Origin: JAJXXT01 sp963764465
Lineage (GTDB): Bacteria > Pseudomonadota > Alphaproteobacteria > Acetobacterales > Acetobacteraceae
Reading direction: 5' to 3'
DNA: 64,000 nucleotides
Assembly (NCBI GenBank): GCA_963764465.1
Contig: CAVXSO010000007.1
Coordinates: forward strand, 806,001-870,000
A model generated the notes under the pieces. That model was not told where the DNA came from and did no database searches. It worked only from the letters and a program-made list of their open reading frames with translations. The number at the start of each line of letters is the position of its first letter. The stretch's first letter is position 1. Of the stretch, positions 26,662 to 36,062 are shown one piece after another. A program made the translations under genes and the position numbers.

Positions 26662-26692
26662 CGTCCAACGACTTAGGATTGGACGCTAAGTC
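26662..26692. promoter_or_regulatory. interleaved inverted repeats (A-B-A'-B')
   Basis: Two 7-bp inverted repeats are interlaced in 31 bases: CGTCCAA (26662) pairs with TTGGACG (26679), and GACTTAG (26670) pairs with CTAAGTC (26686). The two pairings exclude each other. An AT-rich stretch follows (26693-26730), ahead of the lipoprotein gene at 26778. This could be overlapping operators or a two-state leader between the divergent genes. Confidence 0.4.
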
Positions 26693-26777
26693 TCTAGATC
26701 AAAAAAATGTTTAATGCAAGGCAAACTTACCCGCGCCTGCGCATCCGTTTTCAGGAGCGGCGAAATGGCATATTAAG

Positions 26778-27284
26778 ATGAACAGGTTGCCAATGAGCCC
26801 CACCACCATGCACACACCCCGCCTGCCCCGCCTGGCGCTTGCGCTCACGCTCGCTGTCCCGCTGCTGCCGCTTGCCGCCTGCGCGCCCACCAACACGAAC
26901 ACGACCTATTCCGCCAACGAGATCGGCCGCACGGCGCAGGTTACGTACGGCGTCATCGTCTCCATGCGGCCCGTTACCGTCGAGTCGCAGAACACCGGCC
27001 TCGGTGGCCTCGTGGGAGCCGCGGCGGGCGCGACCGCCGGCAGCTATATCGGCGGCGACACCCGCGCCAACATCCTGGGCGCGATCGCGGGCGGGCTCGT
27101 CGGCGCCGTCGCGGGAAACGCGGTCCAAAACGCCACCGGCAAGGGACAAGCCTACGAGTTCATCATCCGCGAGGACAGCGGCAGCACCATTTCCGTTGTG
27201 CAGACCGACGAACTGAACTTCGCCATCGGCCAGCGTGTGGTGTTGACCAGGGGCGCGCGGACCCGTATCGCGCCCGCGAGCTGA
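26778..27284 (+). CDS. glycine-zipper outer-membrane lipoprotein (SlyB/Pcp-like)
   Basis: A 168-residue lipoprotein with the lipobox LPLAAC near residue 35. It has a glycine-zipper stretch typical of SlyB-like 17-kDa proteins (GLGGLVGAAAGATAGSYIGG and ILGAIAGGLVGAVAGNAV), followed by a small C-terminal beta domain ending GQRVVLTRGARTRI. Such proteins span or brace the outer membrane. The start is uncertain: ATG codons at 26778, 26793 and 26808 all precede the signal peptide. Confidence 0.82.
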   Translation: MNRLPMSPTTMHTPRLPRLALALTLAVPLLPLAACAPTNTNTTYSANEIGRTAQVTYGVIVSMRPVTVESQNTGLGGLVGAAAGATAGSYIGGDTRANILGAIAGGLVGAVAGNAVQNATGKGQAYEFIIREDSGSTISVVQTDELNFAIGQRVVLTRGARTRIAPAS

Positions 27285-27304
27285 CCCGCCGGGCGCAAGC
27301 GCGC

Positions 27305-27324
27305 CTCGCGGCCCCGGCCGCGAG
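27305..27324. promoter_or_regulatory. GC hairpin just upstream of the wzm start
   Basis: A 9-bp perfect stem, CTCGCGGCC-CC-GGCCGCGAG, ends nine bases before the ATG at 27334. No T-tract follows. It could terminate weakly after the lipoprotein gene, or cover the initiation region of the transporter gene. Confidence 0.4.
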
Positions 27325-27333
27325 TTGCCCCAG

Positions 27334-28209
27334 ATGAACGTGATCGCACCGACCGCCACCAAACCCGCCCTCGACCGGCCGGCCACCGTGCTCGACCTCA
27401 CCCCAGCGGCAAACGGCTCCGCGCGGGCGCGGCTCGCCGTCGCGGATCTGCGCGGCGCGTGGGGCTACCGGCGGCTGGCTTCGTCGCTCGCGTGGATCGA
27501 CATCAAGCTGCGATATCGCGGCTCCGTGCTGGGCCCGTTCTGGCTCACGCTCTCGACGGCGCTGATGGTCGCGGCGATGGGCGCGATCTACGCTACATTG
27601 TTCCGCATGACGCTCAGGACGTACCTGCCGTTCCTGACGCTGTCGCTGGTGCTGTGGAATTTCCTGTCCGCCCTCATCGGCGAGGCCTGCACGAGCTTCA
27701 CTGCCGCCGAATCCACGATTCGCGCGCAACGCCTGCCCTTCATCGTGCACGCGCTGCGGGTGGTGCTGCGCAACCTGCTCGTGCTCGCGCACAATGTGGT
27801 GGTGATCGTGGCCGTCTATCTGATCTTCCGCATCTGGCCTGGCTGGGCCGGACTGCTGGTGCTGCCTGGCCTGCTGCTCTGGGCGATCGACGCGCTCGCT
27901 ATCACCCTGCTGCTCGGCGGGCTTTGCGCCAGGTTCCGCGATATCCCGCCGATCGTGGGCTCCCTGATGCAGATGGCGTTCTTCGTCACGCCGGTGATCT
28001 GGCGGCCGGAGCTCGTGGGGCCGGCCCGGGCGTGGCTACTGCCGTTCAATCCTTTCTACTCGCTGCTCGACGTGGTGCGGGGCCCGCTGCTGGGCGAGAC
28101 GCCGGGCAAGGCGATCTGGCTCAGCGCCGTCGTCGCTTCGCTCCTGCTGGTACTGGTCGGCGGTTGGCTGTTCGCGCGCACCCGCGCGCGCATCGCGTTC
28201 TGGGTCTAG
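27334..28209 (+). CDS. ABC-2 type polysaccharide export permease (Wzm/KpsM-like)
   Basis: A 291-residue six-helix permease of the O-antigen/capsule exporter group. It has the amphipathic start SLAWIDIKLRYRGSVLGPFW, the core NFLSALIGEACTSF and the C-terminal FFVTPVIWRPE and PFNPFYSLLDVVRGPLLG, all classical for Wzm/KpsM. The ATG at 27334 is preferred over the in-frame TTG nine bases earlier. The ATPase partner follows after 2 bp. No glycosyltransferase cluster adjoins the pair, so the exported glycan is unknown. Confidence 0.88.
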   Translation: MNVIAPTATKPALDRPATVLDLTPAANGSARARLAVADLRGAWGYRRLASSLAWIDIKLRYRGSVLGPFWLTLSTALMVAAMGAIYATLFRMTLRTYLPFLTLSLVLWNFLSALIGEACTSFTAAESTIRAQRLPFIVHALRVVLRNLLVLAHNVVVIVAVYLIFRIWPGWAGLLVLPGLLLWAIDALAITLLLGGLCARFRDIPPIVGSLMQMAFFVTPVIWRPELVGPARAWLLPFNPFYSLLDVVRGPLLGETPGKAIWLSAVVASLLLVLVGGWLFARTRARIAFWV

Positions 28210-28211
28210 CC

Positions 28212-28985
28212 GTGGCGGCGCGCATCGACGTACGGGGGCTGGACCTCGAGTTCCCGCTTTATCATGGCCACTCCCGCAGCCTGAAAAAGCGCGTGCTCGC
28301 CAGCATGACCGGCCGCATGGGCGAGGATGCGCGCCACCGCGTCGTCGTGCAGGCGCTGCGTGGCGTGAACTTTTCCCTTGGCTCCGGCGAGCGGCTTGGC
28401 CTCGTTGGCGGCAATGGCGCGGGCAAGACGACGTTGCTGCGCACGCTCGCGGGAATCTACGAGCCGGTCGCCGGGCATGTCCGCGTCGAGGGCTCGATCA
28501 ACGCGCTGCTCGACCAGTCGCTGGGCATGAACCCGGAGCTGACGGGTCGCGAGAACATCCGCCTGCGGGGCCTGATGCAAGGGCTCGACGATGCCGCGAT
28601 CGCGCAACTCGAGGACGACGTGCGCGATTTCGCGGAGCTTGGCGACTTCCTGGAACTGCCGGTGCGCACCTACAGCTATGGCATGATGGTGCGCCTGGGC
28701 TTCGGGCTTGCCACCGCCATTCGCCCGCAGGTGCTGCTGATGGACGAATGGCTGCTCGCGGGCGATGCCAACTTCATGGAGAAGGCGCGCGCGCGCGTCG
28801 GTGACCTGGTGCGCAGTGTCGAGATCCTGGTGCTTTCCACACATGCGATCGACATCGTGCGCACCTGGTGCACACGACTGATCTGGCTGGACCAGGGCCG
28901 CGTGCGCGCCGACGGCGATGTCACCGAGGTGCTGGAAGCCTATCTCGGCCACAAGCTGCAGCCGCTGGCCACGGCGGCCACGTAG
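28212..28985 (+). CDS. polysaccharide export ABC ATPase (Wzt/KpsT-like)
   Basis: A 257-residue ATPase beginning at GTG 28212, two bases after the permease stop. Walker A is GGNGAGKTTLLR, the signature is TYSYGMMVRLGFGLATAI, Walker B is VLLMDEWLLAGDANF (the form typical of Wzt/KpsT) and the switch His is in LSTHAIDIV. It lacks the extra C-terminal carbohydrate-binding domain of long Wzt proteins, so export is probably not coupled to recognition of a capped chain end. Confidence 0.9.
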   Translation: MAARIDVRGLDLEFPLYHGHSRSLKKRVLASMTGRMGEDARHRVVVQALRGVNFSLGSGERLGLVGGNGAGKTTLLRTLAGIYEPVAGHVRVEGSINALLDQSLGMNPELTGRENIRLRGLMQGLDDAAIAQLEDDVRDFAELGDFLELPVRTYSYGMMVRLGFGLATAIRPQVLLMDEWLLAGDANFMEKARARVGDLVRSVEILVLSTHAIDIVRTWCTRLIWLDQGRVRADGDVTEVLEAYLGHKLQPLATAAT

Positions 28986-28996
28986 CGGTACGGCGG

Positions 28997-29299
28997 CTAC
29001 CCCGCGAGGCGCGCGGCGCCCAGCCGTGGTTCCAGCGGCGCGATCCAGGCCGGCGCGAGCAACCCCGATTTCCACCAGGGATCGACGGCGAAGATCGCGC
29101 GCAGCGCCGCCTCGCTCTCGGCGCGCACGATCATCAGGGCCGCGGGCTTGGGATCGAGCGTGCCGCCGAGGACGATCACGCCGCTTGCCTCGAGCTCGTT
29201 CATCAGCGCGCGGTGTCCGTTCCACCCGTCCTGCGCCGAGAGCGGCTCGCCCTGCCGCCAGCCGGCACCACGCTCGAGCAGCATCGCGAACAGAGGCAT
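28997..29299 (-). CDS. YciI-family protein
   Basis: A 100-residue dimeric alpha/beta-barrel (YCII) protein. The family pattern is visible: HRALMNELEASGVIVLGGTL, then ALMIVRAESEAALRAIFAVDPW and a C-terminal strand. The function of most members is unknown; some resemble muconolactone isomerase-like enzymes. It follows the dehydroshikimate dehydratase gene on the same strand, with a hairpin in the gap, so co-transcription is possible but uncertain. Confidence 0.75.
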   Translation of the reverse strand: MPLFAMLLERGAGWRQGEPLSAQDGWNGHRALMNELEASGVIVLGGTLDPKPAALMIVRAESEAALRAIFAVDPWWKSGLLAPAWIAPLEPRLGAARLAG

Positions 29300-29351
29300 G
29301 GCGTCCCTCCAATGTGGCGCAGCGAGCGTGCCATGCCGGCGGCATGCTCGC

Positions 29352-29369
29352 CCGGCCGCAAGCGGCCGG
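29352..29369. terminator. GC-rich hairpin after the dehydroshikimate dehydratase gene
   Basis: A perfect 8-bp stem, CCGGCCGC-AA-GCGGCCGG, lies 15-32 bases beyond the stop of the minus-strand gene at 29384. A second short dyad (CATGCC-GGC-GGCATG) is close by. No U-tract follows, so a classical intrinsic terminator is doubtful, although it may stabilise the 3' end. Confidence 0.35.
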
Positions 29370-29383
29370 CCCGATCAGACCGC

Positions 29384-31258
29384 CTATAATTCCTCGGGGA
29401 GGGCTGCATGCGCCGCCTGGGCCGCGAGCCGTACCGCGGCATTGGCGGCGCCGTAGCCTTCGTAGCCGCGCCGCTCGCACAACTCGAAGAACACGCGCTC
29501 CTCGAAGCGCACGGTGTAGGCGTGGCGAAACGTTCCGCGGTCGTCCTGATCGTAGAGCAGCCGCCCGGCGCGCAACGCTGCGACCGCGTCCGGCTCAAGC
29601 CCGAACCGTGCCTCCACATCGTCGTAGTAATTGCCGGGGATCGGCAGGAACCCGCCGGCGCGCTGCCGCTCGGCGCGCATGTCCGGCACCGCGAGCGCGA
29701 TGTGCTGCACGCCCGCGCCGGCGGCTGCGGTCACGAAGCGGCCCGTCGCCGTCTCCCGGCTTTCGGAGACGTTGAGCGGCATGCGCAATGCGCCGTCCGC
29801 CGTGCGCATCGCGCGGCTGCGCACGAGGCCGTAGGGATCGGCGAGTTCCACCAGCGGTTCCGGCATCAGGCCGAACAGCGCGCGCCAGAACAGAATGAAC
29901 GTCTCCATCCGTCCATCGGGCAGCGCCACCGCGATATGGTCGAAGCGCACGCCGACCTCCGCCGGCTGTGGCGCAAGGTGGAAATCGTCTTCCCAGTTGC
30001 TCCGCCCCGAGGGATCGGGGGCCACGAGATAAGTCAGCGTGCCGTCCGGCGCGCGCACCGCGGGGATCGGCCGCTCGCCGGGGCCCAGGCGTTCGCGCCA
30101 GCGCGGTGCCAGCAGCGCCTCCGCGCGCGCCAACGCGCGCGGCGCGTCGTCCACCGCGAGGCCGATCGCGCAGACCGAGGGGCCGTGCAGATGGAAATGT
30201 TCCGCCGCCATGCTGTCCAGTTCGGCGTTGAGCACGATGTTGGCCTCGCCGCGGCGCCATAGCTCCACCTGTTTCGAACGGTGCACGCCGGCGCGGCGGA
30301 AGCCGAGTCCACCCAGCATGCCGCCGAGCGCCGCCCCGCTCGCCGTGTCCACCGCGAACTCAATGAACGCGACGCCGCCTATCGCTGGGGCGGCCGGCAG
30401 CGTGGAAAGTCCCGCCTCCGCCGCGACGAGCTTGAGGCTGCGCAGCCCGTCGATCGCGATGCCGCGCGCGGGTGCGGCGCGGAAATGGTCGTTGAACACT
30501 TCGAGCGAGAGCGGGCCGCGATAGCCGGCCGCCACCACGCGGCGCACGAAGTCCGCGATGTTCCAGTCGCCCTGGCCGGGAAACAGCCGGAAGTGACGCG
30601 ACCAGGAGAGCGCGTCCATGGTGAGTTGTGGCGCATCCGCGAGCTGCAGGAAGGCGATCTTCTCGCCCGGCACCTCCTCGATCCCGTCCAGCGTGTCGCC
30701 CAGCGCCAGCGTATGAAACGAATCCAAAACGAGCCCCAGCGCGGGGTGATCCACCTGGCGCACGATGTTCCACGCCTGGCGCCAGCGGTTGACGTGCCGG
30801 CCCCAGGCCAGCGCCTCGTAGCCGAGCGTGATGCCGCGCGGGGCCGCGAGTTCCGCGAGCGCGCGCAGATCCGCGACGGCCCGTGCCTCGTCGCCGATCG
30901 CCTGCGGGTGGATGGAGCTGCAGACCAGCAGGCGGTTCGCGCCCAGCGCCGCCATGACGTCGAATTTCCGCTGCGCGCGATCGAGCGCACGGGTGCGCAA
31001 CGGATCCGGCAGCGCCTCGAAATCGCGGAATGGCTGGTAGAGCATGATCGCGAGCCCCAGCCCTTCGGCGATGCCGCGCAGTTCCCCAGGCGTGCCGTCC
31101 CAGGTCAGCAGGTCGTTCTCGAACAGTTCGATGCCGTCGAAACCTGCCGCGGCCGCGGCCTCGAGCTTTTCCGGCAGCGCGCCGGAGAGCGAGACAGTGG
31201 CGATCGCGTTCTGAAGGCTCGCCGGTGGGACAGAGGGTGAGAGGGCCGGGTTCGCCAT
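29384..31258 (-). CDS. 3-dehydroshikimate dehydratase, TIM-barrel fused to HPPD-like VOC domain
   Basis: A 624-residue two-domain protein. Residues about 15-285 form an AP-endonuclease-2-type TIM barrel (GFDGIELFENDLLTWDG, LVLDSFHTLALGD, FLQLADAPQ, SLEVFNDHFR). Residues about 295-600 form a 4-hydroxyphenylpyruvate-dioxygenase-like VOC region (FIEFAVDTASG, VRFDHIAVALPDGRMETFI, VQHIALAVPDM). This architecture is that of QuiC1-type 3-dehydroshikimate dehydratase, which makes protocatechuate from 3-dehydroshikimate. No ring-cleavage genes are nearby. Confidence 0.85.
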   Translation of the reverse strand: MANPALSPSVPPASLQNAIATVSLSGALPEKLEAAAAAGFDGIELFENDLLTWDGTPGELRGIAEGLGLAIMLYQPFRDFEALPDPLRTRALDRAQRKFDVMAALGANRLLVCSSIHPQAIGDEARAVADLRALAELAAPRGITLGYEALAWGRHVNRWRQAWNIVRQVDHPALGLVLDSFHTLALGDTLDGIEEVPGEKIAFLQLADAPQLTMDALSWSRHFRLFPGQGDWNIADFVRRVVAAGYRGPLSLEVFNDHFRAAPARGIAIDGLRSLKLVAAEAGLSTLPAAPAIGGVAFIEFAVDTASGAALGGMLGGLGFRRAGVHRSKQVELWRRGEANIVLNAELDSMAAEHFHLHGPSVCAIGLAVDDAPRALARAEALLAPRWRERLGPGERPIPAVRAPDGTLTYLVAPDPSGRSNWEDDFHLAPQPAEVGVRFDHIAVALPDGRMETFILFWRALFGLMPEPLVELADPYGLVRSRAMRTADGALRMPLNVSESRETATGRFVTAAAGAGVQHIALAVPDMRAERQRAGGFLPIPGNYYDDVEARFGLEPDAVAALRAGRLLYDQDDRGTFRHAYTVRFEERVFFELCERRGYEGYGAANAAVRLAAQAAHAALPEEL

Positions 31259-31336
31259 GGATGCCTCGGGGTGGAGGCGGCCAATCTAGGCCCGTCGGGG
31301 GGTGGTTTGGCAGCCCCCACGCGGGATGCCATCATC

Positions 31337-31350
31337 TTGACCTCGATCAA
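31337..31350. promoter_or_regulatory. FNR/FixK-type box
   Basis: TTGACCTCGATCAA matches TTGA-N6-TCAA and differs at one position from TTGAT-N4-ATCAA, the site of Crp/FNR-family oxygen regulators. It is centred 78 bp upstream of the CBS-BON gene, which leaves room for a class II promoter with a 5' leader. A 10-bp palindrome, ACGCTAGCGT (31369-31378), follows. Low-oxygen induction of the downstream gene is a reasonable inference. Confidence 0.65.
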
Positions 31351-31421
31351 CGCGGGCTCGGGGCGGTAACGCTAGCGTAGGCTCGCCGAACGGGGGACGA
31401 AGCCCCAATGGGAGAGGTCAA

Positions 31422-32143
31422 ATGAATGTCGCCGACGTGATGACGCGGGACGTGGTGAGCGTGGGACCGAAGGCCACCGTTGCCGAGATCGCCAAGCTGA
31501 TGCTCGAACATCATCTGAGCGGGGTCCCAGTGGTGGAGAACGGCAAGCTCGTCGGCATGATCAGCGAGCGCGACCTGATGCGCCGCGGCGAGATCGGCAC
31601 CGCGCCGGCGCAGAGCCGCTGGGCCGCCTTCTTCGCCTCCGAGCAGCAGGCAGCGGCCGAGTTCGTGCACGCGCATGGCCGCACCGCCAATGACGTGATG
31701 ACGCGCAAGGTCGTCTCCGTCACGGCAAAGACCCCGCTTGCGGCGGCTGCGGACCTGCTGGACCGCCACCGCATCAAGCGGCTGCCGGTGGTGGACGATG
31801 GCAAGGTTGTCGGTATCGTCGCGCGCGCCGACCTGCTGCGCGCGCTTGCCGGCGCGCTCGCGACGCCGGCGGCGGCGGCAACGGACGATGCCGCGCTGCG
31901 CGAGGCGGTGCTGGCGGCGCTGCGTTCGCAGCCCTGGGGCCGCATGGCGACGCGCGGCACGGTGATGGTGGAAGCGGGCACCGTGCATCTCTGGGGCACG
32001 GTGATGGACGAGGCCGAGCGCCGCGCCTGCGTGATCGCCGCGGAGGCCGTTCCCGGCGTGAAGAGCGTCATGGATCACATGACGCTGTGGCACGACATCG
32101 ACCCCTACAACCGCCCCGGCTGGACGAACTCCCCGCCGATCTT

Positions 32144-32147
<4 letters not shown>
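31422..32147 (+). CDS. CBS-domain pair plus BON domain protein
   Basis: A 241-residue soluble protein. Two CBS motifs (VADVMTRDVVSVGPKATVAE at the start and NDVMTRKVVSVTAKTPLAAA at about 87) form a nucleotide-sensing pair. Residues about 160-225 form a BON domain (GTVMVEAGTVHLWGTVMDEAE, VPGVKSVMDHM). Such proteins often belong to stress or low-oxygen regulons. GAGAGG about seven bases before the ATG is a good ribosome-binding site, and an FNR-type box lies upstream. Its stop overlaps that of the convergent DUF255 gene. Confidence 0.9.
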
Positions 32148-34138
<1,991 letters not shown>

Positions 34139-34197
34139 AGGCTCCTTTTGGGGAGGTCGGCTTGCGGGCGCGGCCGCGATGCCGCATGCACCGCCGC

Positions 34198-34521
34198 ATG
34201 CCCGACCCGAACCCCTTCTTCAAGACTCACGTCTTTGTCTGCACCAACCGCCGGCCGGACGGCCACAAGCGCGGAAGCTGCGCCGCGAAGGGCAGCGAAG
34301 CCATGCGCGCCTACATGAAGGTCCGCGCCAAGGAGCTGGGCCTCGAGGGCGTGCGAATCAACAGCGCCGGCTGCCTCGACCGCTGCGAGGCCGGCCCCTG
34401 CACGGTGATCTACACGGACGGCACCTGGTACCGGATCACGACGCGCGAGGAGGCGGATGCCGTGCTGGAACAGCATGTGCGGAATGGCCAGCGCGTTCCG
34501 GAACTCCAGATCGACAATTAG
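34198..34521 (+). CDS. thioredoxin-like (2Fe-2S) ferredoxin
   Basis: A 107-residue protein with the cysteine pattern of thioredoxin-fold 2Fe-2S ferredoxins: CTNRRPDGHKRGSC near the start and CLDRCEAGPC in the middle, then VIYTDGTWYRITTREEADAV. It probably carries electrons. ATG codons at 34186 and 34198 are both possible; 34198 gives the usual N-terminus. It is divergent from the DUF255 gene. Confidence 0.82.
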   Translation: MPDPNPFFKTHVFVCTNRRPDGHKRGSCAAKGSEAMRAYMKVRAKELGLEGVRINSAGCLDRCEAGPCTVIYTDGTWYRITTREEADAVLEQHVRNGQRVPELQIDN

Positions 34522-34618
34522 CGTCCCGGCCCCGGTCCGGACCTGGCATGGGCCGTCGCTCCAAGGGGCTCTGCTCGCGCGATGGCCCTGGCATCCTGTC
34601 ACCGGGTAATCTCGCGCA

Positions 34619-35888
34619 GTGAACACGGATACCATCTTCGCGCCGGCAACCGCTCAGGGGCGAGCGGCGATCGCGGTGCTCCGCGTCTCGGGGCCGGCGA
34701 CACGCGATGTGCTGGCGCGGCTTTGCGCGCCGCCGCCACCACGAGAGGCGCGGCTGCGGACGCTGCGCGCGGCGGACGGCGAGACGCTCGACCACGCCAT
34801 CGTCATCTGGCTCCCCGGCCCCGCCACCTACACCGGGGACGACTCGGCGGAACTGCACCTGCACGCCGGACCGGCGATCCTCGCCGCCGTGGCGGCCTCG
34901 CTCGCGGAGGCCGGCGCACGGCCAGCCGAGCCCGGCGAGTTCACCCGCCGGGCCTTCCTCGCCGGCAAGCTGGACCTGACCGAGGCCGAGGCCATCGCCG
35001 ACCTGGCCGCCGCCGAAACCGAGGCCCAGCGCCGCCAGGCCCTGCGCCAGCTCGAGGGCGGGCTCGCCGAGCGGTTGCGCGCCTGGTCCGGGCGCCTCAC
35101 GGACATCCTCGCGCACGCCGAATCCCTCATCGACTTCCCGGACGAGGACCCCACGCAGCTCATGGACGAACTCGGCGCCGGCCGAGCGGCGCTGGCGGCG
35201 GAGTTGCGCGCCGCGATCGAGGATACCTCCGGCGAGCGCCTGCGCGAGGGCCTGGTGTTCGCCATCGTCGGCCCGCCCAACGCCGGGAAGTCCACGCTCT
35301 TTAACTGGCTTGCCGGGCGAGATGCCGCCATCGTTGCCGCCACCCCCGGCACGAACTCGGGACGTGATCGAGTCTCGTGTCGTTCTGGGAGGCGTGCCAG
35401 TGACCCTGTTGGACACCGCGGGACTGCGCGATTCGGCGGACCCGATCGAGCAGGAAGGCGTCGCCCGCGCCCAAGCCCGCGCCGCTGAAGCAGACCTTGT
35501 GCTCAACCTCCATGCCGCCGACGGCGCGCCCCTGCCGGTCGGGGCCCGCCGCGTGCTCGCCATCGCCACCAAGACGGACCTGCATGCAAGCGGCGCAGAG
35601 CTCGCTATCAGCGCCGCCACCGGCGCCGGCCTGCCGGCGCTGCGTGGGCGCCTCGCCGAGGAAGCCATCGGGCTGACCCGCGCCGCGGGCCCGCCGCCGC
35701 TTACGCGCGCGCGCCACCGCGCGGCGCTGGCCGAGGCCGCGCGCTGCCTGGAAACCGAGGCGGAACTCCCCGAACTCATCGCCGAGGACCTGCGCGCCGC
35801 CCGCGCGGCACTCGGCCGGGTCACCGGCGAAACCGGGGTCGAGTCCGTGCTCGATGCCATTTTCGCCCGGTTCTGTATCGGCAAGTAG
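34619..35888 (+). CDS. mnmE: tRNA modification GTPase MnmE, split by an apparent +1 frameshift
   Basis: MnmE works with MnmG to form cmnm5 at the tRNA wobble uridine. The first frame (GTG 34619) holds the formyl-THF domain (DTIFAPATAQGRAAIAVLRV) and the G-domain P-loop VGPPNAGKST. After VAATPGT it runs out of frame. The second frame continues with TRDVIESRVVLGGVPVTLL, DTAGLRDSADPIE, ATKTDLH and the C-terminal FCIGK with its essential Cys. Dropping one A at 35354-35355 gives PGTTRDVIE, the exact consensus. A sequencing error is the likeliest cause. A rho-independent terminator follows. Confidence 0.9.
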
Positions 35889-35926
35889 TTGACTTTAATG
35901 TTTTAATTCGCTGTTGCATCGATCGG

Positions 35927-35951
35927 CCGCGGGGTGAGGCGCGGCTTTTTG
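35927..35951 (+). terminator. rho-independent terminator after mnmE
   Basis: A 6-bp GC stem (GCCGCG with CGCGGC, 8-base loop) is followed directly by TTTTT, 38 bases after the mnmE stop. This is a good intrinsic terminator on the plus strand. It would separate mnmE from the mnmG-rsmG-parAB transcription unit. Confidence 0.7.
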
Positions 35952-36062
35952 TCATGGTATCGAAATGAAAATGCGAGCCGGGCCGCGATTCCTGGCCGCA
36001 GCTCGCGATATGCTTGGCGCGAGGCCCGCGCCTCCGATAGAAGCCCGTGCGAGGATCGAGTT

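Noticed and set aside
26662..26692. H-type pseudoknot from the interlaced repeats
   Set aside because: The loop after the first stem would be 0 nt, which cannot span a 7-bp helix, so alternative hairpins or operators are more realistic.
35345..35360. Programmed +1 frameshift in mnmE or leuS
   Set aside because: No slippery codon, stop codon or internal Shine-Dalgarno-like element is placed at the junctions, and neither gene family is known for recoding.
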